A stretch of DNA of 11,795 nucleotides. It comes from Ectocarpus siliculosus. Lineage: Eukaryota > Sar > Phaeophyceae > Ectocarpales > Ectocarpaceae. Below, one piece after another: positions 1 through 8,445 of the stretch. Position 1 is the stretch's first letter. Each line of letters begins with the position of its first letter. The stretch is taken from positions 73,616 to 85,410 of the forward strand of contig FN648582.1 in the NCBI GenBank assembly GCA_000310025.1, given 5' to 3'. Made by a program: the position numbers and the translations under genes. Below the pieces are notes generated by a model that saw only the letters and a program-made list of their open reading frames with translations, searched no databases and was not told the origin of the DNA.

Positions 1-511
1 GCGCACCCGCCCTCGAAAGGGGGGCCGTGGAGTGTGGTATTCTGCACCAAATACGAGTTCTGCGACATCGCATGTGTTGCCGTGGGAGACCGCGGGAGAC
101 TTGCATCTTGAAGGCTGAGTGCTGGAGCCTGTCGATGGTTCAGCCTACTTGCCGTGTGGGGTGTTGCTAGGCGACTCTCTCCATAAGTCTATCTTCAGGC
201 AGTGATGTCTATCGCCTGGGCGGAAGGCAGTTATCAGCCAGAAATATCCCAAATCAGCTGTCGGAGTTTCCTTCCGGGAACTACGGCGAATGCCAGGGAC
301 AAATTGTGCCGTCCCTGCGGGTTATCATGATCAAGTAGGCATCAACCATCCATACGTTGCGGGAGTAGGCGTATTGTGTGCATGCGCATCAAACACATGG
401 TCACGTAGGACCGCGAGTAGACCATTGGTCTAGACCTCGACGAGGTTTCGATAAGGAGGTCCACCGCGTCAGCGCTGTAATTATCCTTCCGTGACTAATC
501 CCCCTGTGCAG
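1..511. other. No supported gene; left flank of candidate exon
   Basis: Frame 1 of the plus strand is open from the window edge to a TGA at 109-111 (36 codons, cysteine-containing, no family recognised), so it could be the tail of an exon that began outside the window. Nothing else in this stretch shows a coding signature. Its right end, from about 482, is pyrimidine-rich with a TGACTAAT branch-point-like motif (492-499) and ends in CAG at 509-511, which is read here as the acceptor of the exon at 512-600. Confidence 0.3.
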
Positions 512-600
512 TGAGGATCGAAGTAATGGTCGTGTTCCCAGCCTATTCCGCCAGCAGGAAGCGCTACGATGCCCCCGTCGTCATGCTGGTGCTGGTGCGT
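512..600 (+). CDS. Candidate internal exon, unknown protein
   Basis: This is an 89-bp open segment with intron-like signals on both sides. On the left are a branch-point-like TGACTAAT (492-499), a pyrimidine run (CCCCTGTG) and an acceptor CAG at 509-511. On the right is a near-consensus donor, CGT followed by GTAAGTAT, from 601. The open frame has full codons from 514 and ends on a codon boundary at 600, so the exon would start in phase and end in phase 0. The encoded piece is about 29 residues, basic in the middle (SASRKRYDAP) and hydrophobic at the end (VVMLVLVR). I recognise no family. I could not identify its partner exons: a possible next acceptor is TTTTCTATCCCAG ending at 760, and upstream the frame at 1-108 is only a guess. 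Splice-like signals occur by chance, so this stays a candidate. Confidence 0.33.
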
Positions 601-2530
601 GTAAGTATACATGCATGAGTGTGTGTAATTTAGTGCCTGATATCTACCGCTCCGGAGTATTTTCCACTCACAAGGTTTTCAATTTCGCTTATTCCGGACT
701 ATCGACAGCCTATCTTACCTCCTGCACTTGGTCTTCACTGGAGGCGTCTCTTTTCTATCCCAGTGCCACTCTTCCTCCACGTGCCGGTATCTATCCTGTT
801 TAGCTGAAATGGAGTGAGATGCTAAAGACTACCCGTTGTGACGATTCTGCGGCAGATATTTGATACTTCGAGCACTGTGATACATATGTCGGTGCTGCCC
901 CTGCTGAGGTTGCGCCTTGATTGGCGGAACAGGCCGGGTGTGAGGAAGAGAAACAGACGCAGACGAGAGAGAGAGACAAAATTGGCAAGAGGAGAGAGCT
1001 GTGTGCGTGTGTGTGTGTGGAAATTTCTTGGGCTGACACAACACAATTTCGGACTGGGGCTCCAAATTGTTTGATCTACGGCAACAGACTGTGAGATGAG
1101 AAATTTTCCTGGAAACTTAGCGCAGGCAAATATTTTCGGATTTAAGCGGCTTCATGTGATTGGCTGTAGGGCAACAGTCCTCCCGTTGCCCAACGAACTT
1201 CCCCTGTCCGCAGGTACTGCTATATTGTTGTGGTGCACTGCGTGACAGCTTCACCCTGATGACAGCGCTCCACTGCTGTTGAGTGTGCGTGCATGCATGC
1301 GTGTGCGTGTCTGTGTCGCCCCCTCAACCCCAGCACACGAGATCGCAGACAGGAAGCAATTATACTGGCCGGCAGCCTCTGTGAACGAAGTGCTATGTGC
1401 CGTATTTCAAGCGTTCGGGACAGGGGGTTTCGGGACAGGAGCACATCCAAGTCACACAAACGCTCTCCCTACCAGAACCAGAGAATACTCTTGCGCGGGG
1501 AAGGACGCGCCCGTTTTTACCAGGAGGCCACTGCGTGCTCTTCTTCCTCTCAGCTCTTCTTCGCTCGCGGTGCTGCCACCACCTCTCTCTATGTCGTCGG
1601 TCGTCGTTGTCTCCGCGGTTCCGGCGCTCTTCTTCTCCCCCCTTGCTTCAACCTGTGTGTGACGGGCGCGGATGGCTGACCGAAAGCCGCGTAAACAAAC
1701 CCAACTCGGCTTTCTGACCATGCAGCCTCCCTATTTGTGTTGCTGGTGCGCCAACTCCAGGGCCTTTTCGCTGGGCGCTGGCCTTCTCTTTCGCCGCGCG
1801 GCTGCTGTTTGTGCTTGTGGGTGGTGCCTGATGTGTTACTTCGAAGAAAGTTGCAAATCGGAAAATCGTGAAGAATTTTCCACCAAACGAGCCTCCCTCC
1901 GCTATTAATCTGGATTGTTTTTTCCTTATCGTGGGTTCTGACGAGACTGTCAGGAGCGATCCTCAGAACGATGGCTTAACTCAAAATCTGTTTCCTTTAC
2001 CTGGAGGATGTTTTAGTCCGAAACTGTCTATTTAGTGGTCGAAACTTGAATTTGTTGCACGGCAAGTTTATCCCGAAACGGTTTGTAAGCATAGCAGCCC
2101 CCGCGTGCTCACCGTGATGATATGGCACTGGAATTGTTTTCATATGCAGATGAGGGTCCTCGAGGCCAACAGGTCTAGGTTCTACGGCACGAGGCAGGCC
2201 ACAGCTTCCCCAGAAGGAAGAACATGCTGCAAGCAGAGGTGTCCTTTCCGCTGTGTGTGATTGGAAGCTATACAAGTACTTCAAACTCGTTTTCTCTGAA
2301 CCTGGCAGAATTTCAGGGCTGTTGGCAGAAAACAGCACTGGCGGGTGTTCGTAACAGACAGAAGTAGGCAATCGATGCCGCTTCCACGATTCCCTAAAGC
2401 TGGCAGCTGGTTCTCGCACCTAGAGAAGGATCTTTGCAACGGGCATTGTACTGGGGATTGAAAGATGATGCACGGTCGTTCTGGTTTCTCTGAAAGACAC
2501 GACGTGGCGGTGAGCACCATGCTGTCGGTC
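601..2530. other. Long stretch without a supported gene
   Basis: Only short open frames occur, overlapping each other on both strands, with low-complexity translations. Visible structure is simple sequence: a GA-rich then GT-rich tract at about 962-1019, alternating purine-pyrimidine DNA around 1278-1316 (GTGCGTGCATGCATGCGTGTG), and a pyrimidine-rich CT/CTT/CTC block at about 1538-1650. No domain, tRNA or transposon protein was recognised. The pyrimidine-rich block could be a 5' leader or promoter-proximal sequence, but no attached gene is visible. Confidence 0.5.
962..1019. repeat. GA-rich then GT-rich microsatellite
   Basis: A short GA run (GACGAGAGAGAGAGAC) is followed by a GTGTGCGTGTGTGTGTGTGG tract about 25 bp later. 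This is simple-sequence DNA; the frames open across it reflect low complexity, not coding. Confidence 0.75.
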
Positions 2531-2538
2531 GCGGGTTT

Positions 2539-2960
2539 TAATCTTGTGGACAAAAGTTGTACGAAACAACTACTAAAAACTTTGAATGGCCACAAAAAGT
2601 GTGAGAAATGTCGTGATTTGTTCCCGCAAGTGCTGAGATGAACCCATAGCTACCGAAATGAGAAATAATTTGTTGAAATTGATGTTTGCCAAAACAACTA
2701 TTTGTACTCGTTCAGAATCTTGTGCAATTACTGCAGTTGTTTCCAAACAGCTACTCGGTCTGAAAAATCTTGTGCAACAGTTGGTTCCGTTCAACTACGG
2801 GTAGTTGATTTCGTTCAACTACGTAGTTGAACCCGTACACAACAATTATAATGCGTATCAGTCATTCCAATTTAGGGTTAGTCTAGTTGTACAGGGTGTG
2901 AACTTTAAAATTATCTCCGCTCTGATTTCCTCCGCCTTTCTTTTGCTCTGATTTCTGGGA
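2539..2960. repeat. AT-rich block with degenerate short repeats
   Basis: This stretch is clearly more AT-rich than its flanks. The word AATCTTGTG occurs three times (about 2540, 2717 and 2767), followed after a few bases by CAGTTG- or AACAACTA-like words. The copies beginning near 2712 and 2760 align over roughly 45 bp (CTGAAAAATCTTGTGCAACA-like), which suggests a decayed tandem repeat with a period near 50 bp. It ends with the palindromic pair at 2789-2832. No coding capacity is apparent. Confidence 0.45.
2789..2832. repeat. Perfect 20-bp palindrome and imperfect twin
   Basis: GTTCAACTACGTAGTTGAAC at 2813-2832 is a perfect 20-bp palindrome. An imperfect version, GTTCAACTACGGGTAGTTGA, sits just before it at 2789-2808. 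Together they could form cruciforms or mark the ends of a degraded foldback element. A symmetric protein-binding site is also possible; the sequence alone cannot separate these. Confidence 0.7.
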
Positions 2961-4239
2961 TGTTTGTTGCTGCTGCGGAACTAAAAGCGCTTGTCACTTC
3001 TCACACGTTATTGCTCCTGTACTTTGCGCCCAAGACAACTAAAGCCATAGCATATCCTGTTCTGTTCGCAGCATCGATCGCTCCGAAAGGAGCTCTTGAA
3101 ACATACGTATGCATCCATGAGAGATGCGTACACGCAAGAGGGTTTGTTGCAACGGCAACTTCTTCTACAAAATACCTCGGGTCTGGATGCAGACATTGTT
3201 GCCTCTACCAGCACATCTTCTGCCGCTGCAACATTCCCTGCTGTCAAGGCCAGCTGCGCGTTGTGATATCTTTCATTGCTCACCCTAGTTTGGCGAAGGA
3301 ACTCGCCCCTGCCTTCCGCCTTGTTCTTGCTGCGGGGAGATAGCTACAGTCTTGTGTCTCCGCCGTGCGTGGAACTCGAAACTCGAAACAATTCCGAGCG
3401 AAGTAGGGCTCCGGCGATCTACTTGCACTGTGTGTTGCTGCTGGTCTCGTCCACCGAGACAAACAATTGACAAGCCCAGGCAGGTCATACGGGGACGTTG
3501 AAGTGAACAATATGATGTGAAGCGGCAAAAAAGACAACAGCAACAGCGGGCAGAGGGGGCACGGCAAACTATGAACTCAAAAGAAAGGCAGGTACGTGGG
3601 TCATCGTTCACGTACCCCCAGCCACGCCGGAGACACGCCCGCGCGGCTCGTACATTCCCCAGGCGGGTTCCGAGCTAAAGCCGACTATTTTTCACGAGTG
3701 TTTCAGAATGCGGCCAGGAATGAGTGTTCCTATGTCTGAAGTTTTGCACACGTTTCCGTTATGAAGAGAGAGAACAAAACGAAGGTGACGTTGTGTGTTT
3801 CTATTCGTTTGTTTGTGGGAAAGTGCCTGTTGGCTCGGCGTTTCGTCTCGTCCAACGTAATCGCCGTATGATTAGCGACATGCGCACCCTCTCATGTTGA
3901 ACATCCGACGGCTGCTGACATCTGAATGTGTTGCCGCCGCCCCCCCCCCAGCTTTTCACGAAAAAGCAGGAGAAGACCTCCCGCATGCGAAACATTGTAA
4001 GGTGTGGTTCTGGGAGGCGTTTTCCAGCTGGAGAACCTTTTTATCTCGGCAGCGCTGGGGTATGTACGAGCCGCGGAGACACGCAAGAGCATGAGCAAGC
4101 CAGAACAGAGCAAACAGGAAGACGAGGCACGTCATACCATTGACTACTGTAACCAGACCAAAGCATCTGCTCTGCTCCTCGTAAATGCCTGTGGTAAAAG
4201 CTTCGGGTTTGGTTTCGAAACTGTGCTCTGCTGGCTGTG
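2961..4239. other. No supported gene
   Basis: Open frames of up to 127 codons exist on both strands (for example 2960-3343 plus and 3008-3283 minus, which overlap), but none has a recognisable domain and the overlap argues that most or all are chance. A run of ten C at about 3941-3950 precedes an AG, so it resembles a splice acceptor, but no convincing exon follows. Confidence 0.45.
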
Positions 4240-4242
4240 TGC

Positions 4243-4251
4243 TATATTATA
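4243..4251 (+). promoter_or_regulatory. TATA-like box before ankyrin relic
   Basis: TATATTATA lies about 100 bp before the ATG at 4352 of the ankyrin pseudogene, at a distance plausible for a core promoter with a short leader. It is inferred only from motif and position; no transcription start is visible. Confidence 0.22.
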
Positions 4252-4351
4252 CCGTTGTCCAGGATCCACACCACTCCCATTGTTAAAGTAAGGAGGATGA
4301 AGACACCACACCACCGGCGTCATCTCTATCCTCTGTTGTTGTGTGGTCGTC

Positions 4352-5587
4352 ATGGCCAACAGTGATAGAAGCGCGCTCGCGGCACTCCGAGGGGACGCGC
4401 AGGACACTTTCGAGCTCGTGTACGAAACCGGCAGCCGCGATCAGTGGGCTGAGACTTGCTTCGGGTTCACTCGAGTGCGCCGTAAAGCGAGTAGACAGGA
4501 GTGCACACGGGATGCTCGATGCATGCTGCTGATGCTGTTAGTTGTTGAGAGCGGCCGCGCGGAGGTGATGGATTGCTACTGATGATGATGATGCACGGGG
4601 CGACTGCCCATGGCCGGCAAACAAGTGACGAGGATGCTCGGAGACGCCCCTCTTCACGCGGCAGCCCGAGCAAGCAGGGACGGTGCCACGGCGCTGTTCC
4701 GGGCGGCGCGGGGTGGGCGTGTGGCCGTTCCGACAGTTTTTTTCATGGCTGCCCCGGCACCGACACCACCTTGCGCTGGATGCAGATCGAATCGCCACTC
4801 GAAACTGCCGCGGTGCACGGTCATGTGGATGCTATGAGAGTCATGACCGAGCATGGGGCATGTGTAAACGCGGTCGGTCGGTCGGTGTCGACGGCAGGAC
4901 AGCGGCGCTGTATGTTGTTGGTGTATGTATGTAGATAGTGCCAAGGGGAGTGATTTCCTCTGGTCAAGGCGGGCGCCAACGTTGAAGCCAGGTGTTGTAG
5001 TCAATAGGAACGGCCGCCCTTCCTGTTGCTGCTTGCGATGAGAGCCGTCTTCATGCCGCTCTCGCCCTGTTGAAGGGCGGATCAGACGTCAACATTGCAG
5101 CGGTGGGGATCGCGGGAAGGGGGAGACACCGCTGCGTACTGCTGCCTGCCTGGGGATCGCGAAGGGCACGTGTCTATGTACTCACTCTGCTGAAACTAGG
5201 TGCGGACGAGACGATCGTGAACGAACCGGGCAGAGACACCAAAGGATGTTGTTAAAGCCAACGTAGGATCGCGGAGCCCGCAGGATTTCCAGCGCGTGCG
5301 GAAGCTGCTGGCCAACGCTCGGGCCGACCGGGCATGGCGTCGCCGGGCTTTCTGGTGCTGCACCGCGTGTACTGGGAGAGATGAGTGCAGCCGAGGCAGG
5401 CGAGTGACTGTAGACTCACGCCACTTTGGCCCCCGGAAGATGCGCAGCCGTGCTCGGCCGACGAGGATGGAGGAGGCGGGTGCATGGCGCTACCGATGCA
5501 TTCACACAGCTTCCGTGTTCCCGCGCGACTGGTGGCGTTGCCGCTCGGTGCCAGCGACGGACATCTCTACCTGATTCCAACACCCTG
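4352..5587 (+). pseudogene. Ankyrin-repeat protein gene, multiply frameshifted
   Basis: Ankyrin repeats are protein-binding scaffolds of about 33 residues. The pieces appear in order but in changing frames. An ATG-started N-terminal part (MANSDRSALAALRGDAQD...) runs from 4352 to a TGA at 4580-4582. DAPLHAAARA and GATALFRAARGGR follow at 4643-4730. SPLETAAVHGHVDAMRVM and EHGACVNA lie at 4789-4872. DGRTAALYVV is near 4890-4920, and LVKAGANVEA is at 4960-4989. GTAALPVAACDESRLHAALA and GGSDVNIA lie at 5007-5102. GETPLRTAACLG is at 5120-5155, EGHVSMYS at 5161-5184, and LLKLGADETIVNEPG at about 5187-5232. A C-terminal cassette follows: DVVKANVG...RVRKLLANARADRAWRRRA (about 5241-5348), then after another shift FLVLHRVYWER and TGA at 5382-5384. 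Frame stays open after that to TGA at 5585-5587. At least eight frame changes and two in-frame stops make it non-functional as read. Introns could explain some breaks but not those only a few bases apart. Assembly errors remain an alternative. Confidence 0.85.
4871..4886. repeat. (CGGT)4 tetranucleotide run inside ankyrin relic
   Basis: Four tandem CGGT units sit exactly between the ankyrin piece ending in CVNA (frame 1) and the next piece DGRTAALYVV (frame 3). Slippage of a four-base unit changes the frame, so this run is a plausible cause of that break. Confidence 0.7.
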
Positions 5588-5935
5588 ACTACATTTCTCC
5601 AGCAGCTGCACTAGTGTCTTCCGCGTGATAGGGTTTGAAGGGCTTACGTTTTTCGTGGATAGACCGAAGATCCAGGATGAACACGAGGCGCGTAACTCAT
5701 GATCATGGCTCGTCCCTGAAAAGAGGGGGATGAGGTAGCCAGAGGGTACAGTAGTGTGCTCAAATGAAGGAGCGGGCGTGAATAGCGACACACGCTTCCA
5801 GTTCACTCGTTCGAATAGCGTGACGTGTTCAGAGTATATTTTGCCACGGCGGGCATCTAAAGATTCTTCTGCGTACGTACCTGAAAACACGATTTCGGGT
5901 CGATATGGGTAGGTACATCGTTGCAAACAGACCAA
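5567..5935 (-). CDS. Unidentified open reading frame, possibly an exon
   Basis: This is a minus-strand open frame of 122 codons that converges on the ankyrin relic and overlaps its last bases. From about residue 20 the composition looks like a real protein: mixed charged and aromatic residues (FERVNWKRVSLFTPAPSFEH), a glycine/proline-bearing stretch (VPSGYLIPLFSGTSHDHELR), then CSSWIFGLSTKNVSPSNPIT and a C-terminal LVQLLEKC. I do not recognise the family. There is no ATG with clear context; the frame's first residue comes just upstream of a CAG|GTACGTACG on the minus strand (near 5873-5884). That motif reads as a donor or, as TTTTCAG, as an acceptor, so the true exon could begin near 5877 or 5868. 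It could be a single exon, a fragment of a decayed gene, or chance. Confidence 0.3.
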   Translation of the reverse strand: MVCLQRCTYPYRPEIVFSGTYAEESLDARRGKIYSEHVTLFERVNWKRVSLFTPAPSFEHTTVPSGYLIPLFSGTSHDHELRASCSSWIFGLSTKNVSPSNPITRKTLVQLLEKCSQGVGIR

Positions 5936-6159
5936 ACTGGAAGGGCTGGGCGAGTGTCACCTATCCGCGTAAACGTACGTACGAAATCGATTCCCAAAAA
6001 ACGATATCGTGCAGGAAGCCACCTATCTAGATGAATGTACCACAGGGACATACATGGATGGGCGTGGTGGTGTTGCATCGCTTAAACTCTCTCCTTTTCC
6101 TGTACGTAAGCTGGCTTGGTGGTGACTACACACGTGCAAACATTCACGCAGTGATACGT

Positions 6160-6540
6160 ATTGAGAAGAGTAGCTCAGGGGATATGGTGCTTCTCAACAA
6201 ACGCTTAGCCGGAGTCCGGACAGCTGTCAAGCCACGAACGCTGATCACCCCCAGGGTTGCCATCTCTGTATTCAGCGCTCGCTGTCTTGCCCGGAGATCA
6301 TTTTGTACATGTATCGGAAAAGAGATATGCCAGCGAAAAAACCACTTCCTCTTGTTTCTCAAGAAAAATGACCCAAGAAAAGTCCCCTTGGGGGTGAGAA
6401 TCGAACTCCGACATAAGCTTTTTCTGAGAAGCACGATACCCACTACCTTTTTGGGAGAAACACGATAATATCCACTGAGCTGCTGACGCTGACTGAGTAG
6501 CTCCGTGGATATCGTGCTTCTCAACAATACGCAAACACAC
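6160..6540. repeat. Cluster of tRNA-like (SINE-type) copies, both strands
   Basis: Four related copies of a short element share the core GTAGCTC..GGATAT.GTGCTTCTCA. They lie on the plus strand at about 6170-6206 and 6496-6532 (nearly identical over 37 bp) and on the minus strand at about 6455-6481 and 6424-6447. The core resembles a Pol III box A (TAGCTCAGTGG-like). About 40 bp after the box A of the innermost minus copy lies a box B-like GAGTTCGATTCTC (plus-strand 6396-6409), which is normal tRNA spacing. Between them GCTT...AAGC can pair like an anticodon stem. The 6170 copy has a degraded counterpart of the same downstream part (CGGAGTCCG, about 6209-6217). No intact acceptor stem pairs up, so this is not a working tRNA gene. 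A tRNA-derived SINE or its nested remnants is the best reading. Confidence 0.55.
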
Positions 6541-6689
6541 CTATACCTTTCGCCTCCTCGGGAACGAATGATGTGCTGCTGCTGCTCGTTGTCGCTGCTA
6601 GTGATGCTGCAATTGCTGCCGGCGGTGTTATTGTTGAACCACTCGTCGTCGCATGCATATGTTCGCTCCAGGATACGTTCGGCCTGAAA

Positions 6690-7065
6690 GGAACGAAACA
6701 CCGACCTCCGTCGATGCCGGTGGTGGTGTTTAAGTAGACCACGTCGTATATCCGGTCCGGAACACGTCGCCTGTCAGATCTGTCATACAAGTAAACGGCC
6801 CCTGTCCGTGATGGGGGACCGTGTTGTCAGACCATGCCGTGCCGCTGACACCCTCTACACCGACTCCTCCACGTAGATTGCTCCACACCTAGAGTTCACC
6901 GCTGCACTATTCTGGACACAAGAAGACCACTGACGCGCGCCGGGGCGTCAACACTGTAGCGGTGTTCAATAATCGCGTGCTGGCCGCCCCTCCGGCGATA
7001 GCACCATCAAAGAAGTTGGCGTTTGTAAAGATATACATACGTAGAAACACTGGTGGTAGCGCTCC
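6690..7065 (-). pseudogene. Parallel beta-helix (Pmp-like) repeat protein relic
   Basis: Read on the minus strand, successive frames give pieces of a repeat protein with the GGA[I/V]-and-FxxN pattern of right-handed beta-helix or polymorphic-membrane-protein repeats, which are usually secreted or surface proteins. In order: IFTNANFFDGAIAGGAA (in the frame 6907-7089); VQNSAAVNSRCGAIYVEESV (about 6858-6920, stop at 6855-6857); GVEGVSGTAWSDNT then VPHHGQG (6799-6861); and GAVYLYDRSD then DVVYLNTTTGIDGG (about 6705-6802). Each piece continues the pattern of the last, with a frame change between them, so at least three indels are needed. After GIDGG the frame runs on to 6521 with a Ser/Thr/Ala-rich tail that no longer fits the family. 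No start codon, signal peptide or full-length gene is visible. Family assignment rests on the repeat pattern alone. Confidence 0.5.
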
Positions 7066-7177
7066 GTATTTTGCTATATATGCGTTCATTTATAGCTACG
7101 TATTTGTCCTGGACTCATCTGTGGGTATGTAGATACGGGCTTGTACGAAAAATAACAAACAAAAAAACATGTACCTC

Positions 7178-7380
7178 CTTGAGACCGAAACTTAGGAACA
7201 CAATATGTTGAAGGTTTTCCGCACACCAAAGGCGGTGGCGGGCTCAAACATGTAGACTGCCTTTCTTTCTTGAGGCCGGTGCTTGCGAACATGGTAAGTT
7301 GAAGGTTTCCTGTCCATCAATGGCGTGGGCGTTGTTGAAGACGCTTGAGACCGGTGCTTGGGAACAAAATACATTCTTTC
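7178..7380. repeat. Three decayed direct repeats
   Basis: The word CTTGAG(A/G)CCG followed by a GTGCTTG(G/C)GAACA-like stretch occurs at 7178, 7269 and 7344, spaced 91 and 75 bp. The first two copies continue with a shared GTTGAAGGTTT(T)CC and a GGCGTGG/GGCGGTGG word. The copies are diverged, so this is an old tandem array or stacked remnants of one element. On the minus strand the units translate to similar short peptides (KPSTY..., KHRPQ/KFRSQ), which follows from the DNA repeat and is not evidence of a gene. Confidence 0.55.
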
Positions 7381-7992
7381 CGCTCACACGCGCTCAAAAG
7401 CTATGTAAATCAACGCACACGGGAAGCCATTTGTTGCACGAAATCGACCGAAATAAATATTGCTTCTGCCTGCTGGCGTGGCGTCTGGCGAATCGTGTGG
7501 TTGTCTTTGCTCTTTCTGAATTACGCCCCATGGTTGACTGGTTGCGTGCGTCAGACATATTATTCCGTTCACACGCACGCAGGGAACACCGCGAGCGCGC
7601 ACGCGCGAAAGAGAGAGAGAGAGGGAGAGATTGACCCACTTTCCTTCTTCTCCCCTCACGCTTCAGGCTGATATCCGTTCTTGAAACGATTCTTCCTGTG
7701 ATTCAAGGGCCGATACTCCAATGACCAATGCCAGAAAGGTCCGCACGCCCCCCCCCGGGTAGATAAACGTACAATAGTACACGGCGAACTGCGGAGTGGG
7801 CTCAGCATATGATAAAGGAAAGTACAGTATTTTGTTTCTGTTGGTGTGGATCAGTTGCCAGCTGTCTTCAGTCAGTGACGCGTCCCAAGTTCACGCAGCT
7901 GACGACGTAATGTTGACTCAACGACGAGCCCAGGGAACCTCGAAAAAAAATAAACAAAACAATTACTCGTAAAGTCTTTAATAAAATATTGT
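7381..7992. other. No supported gene; GA and poly-C tracts
   Basis: Open frames here overlap on both strands and carry no known domain. Simple sequence includes a GA tract at about 7609-7630 and a run of nine C near 7749-7757. Nothing else was recognised. Confidence 0.45.
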
Positions 7993-8190
7993 GAAAAGAG
8001 GGGGTCGCCCTCGAATGACGTTGGGAGTTGTAGCCTTTACGAAGGTGATCTCTCTACTTTGCCACTAGGCCAGAAGGCTTCTTAGGGTAGCCGGAACCCG
8101 ACCGGCTGGAAAGAAGACATCCCTTCGTCGACACCAACCAATCAATGTGAAAAGAGGGTCTCCGACACTTTCTACAGTTTTCCCAAACGA

Positions 8191-8267
8191 CCCATAGGAC
8201 TCCCATGGGTAGCCCGTGGGCAGCCCATGGGCGGCCCATAAGCAATCCATGGGAAGCCCATGGGCGG
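8191..8267. repeat. Seven tandem 11-bp units around CCCATGGG
   Basis: Units of exactly 11 bp run head to tail: CCCATAGGACT, CCCATGGGTAG, CCCGTGGGCAG, CCCATGGGCGG, CCCATAAGCAA, TCCATGGGAAG, CCCATGGGCGG. The shared core CCCATGGG is itself palindromic, so every unit offers the same face to both strands, and the period is about one helical turn. Confidence 0.9.
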
Positions 8268-8445
8268 CCAACGAGAGCCCTTCAACCGAACCAGAGTAAT
8301 CCTAAACAATAGATTATCTGTGTTGGAACGGGCACTATATCGGCTAATAACCGTAACGAACAACCTAAGCTTAACCCCAAGCCCACGCGATACGTGCTAG
8401 GTTGGCGCTGGTGGCTCTAGGTTGATGTGCAGGTGGCTAACTTCT

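Noticed and set aside
1279-1717. Three overlapping plus-strand frames of 106-128 codons
   Set aside because: Mutually overlapping frames in a pyrimidine-rich, low-complexity stretch with no recognisable domain or splice support.
2144-2260. Short plus-strand frame beginning MQMRVLEANRSRF
   Set aside because: It has an ATG start but fewer than 40 codons, no homology that I recognise and no splice signals of note.
2960-3343. Plus-strand frame of 127 codons starting with ATG
   Set aside because: No domain recognised, and a minus-strand frame of 91 codons overlaps it; coding cannot be supported for either.
5567-5700. Resemblance of the C-terminal NPITRKTL...C segment to a two-cysteine adaptor domain of large algal viruses
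   Set aside because: Only a short motif and cysteine spacing are suggestive. The rest of the frame does not match, so no viral origin is claimed.
6396-6450. Functional tRNA gene on the minus strand
   Set aside because: Box A and box B spacing and a possible anticodon stem are present, but no acceptor stem pairs and the T stem is only partly paired.
6144-6701. Minus-strand open frame of 185 codons
   Set aside because: Its repeated peptides (LLRSTIS.ELL) come from the tRNA-like DNA repeats it crosses, and it overlaps the beta-helix relic in another frame.
8191-8267. CRISPR-like array
   Set aside because: The 11-bp units have no unique spacers, there are no cas genes, and the context is eukaryotic.
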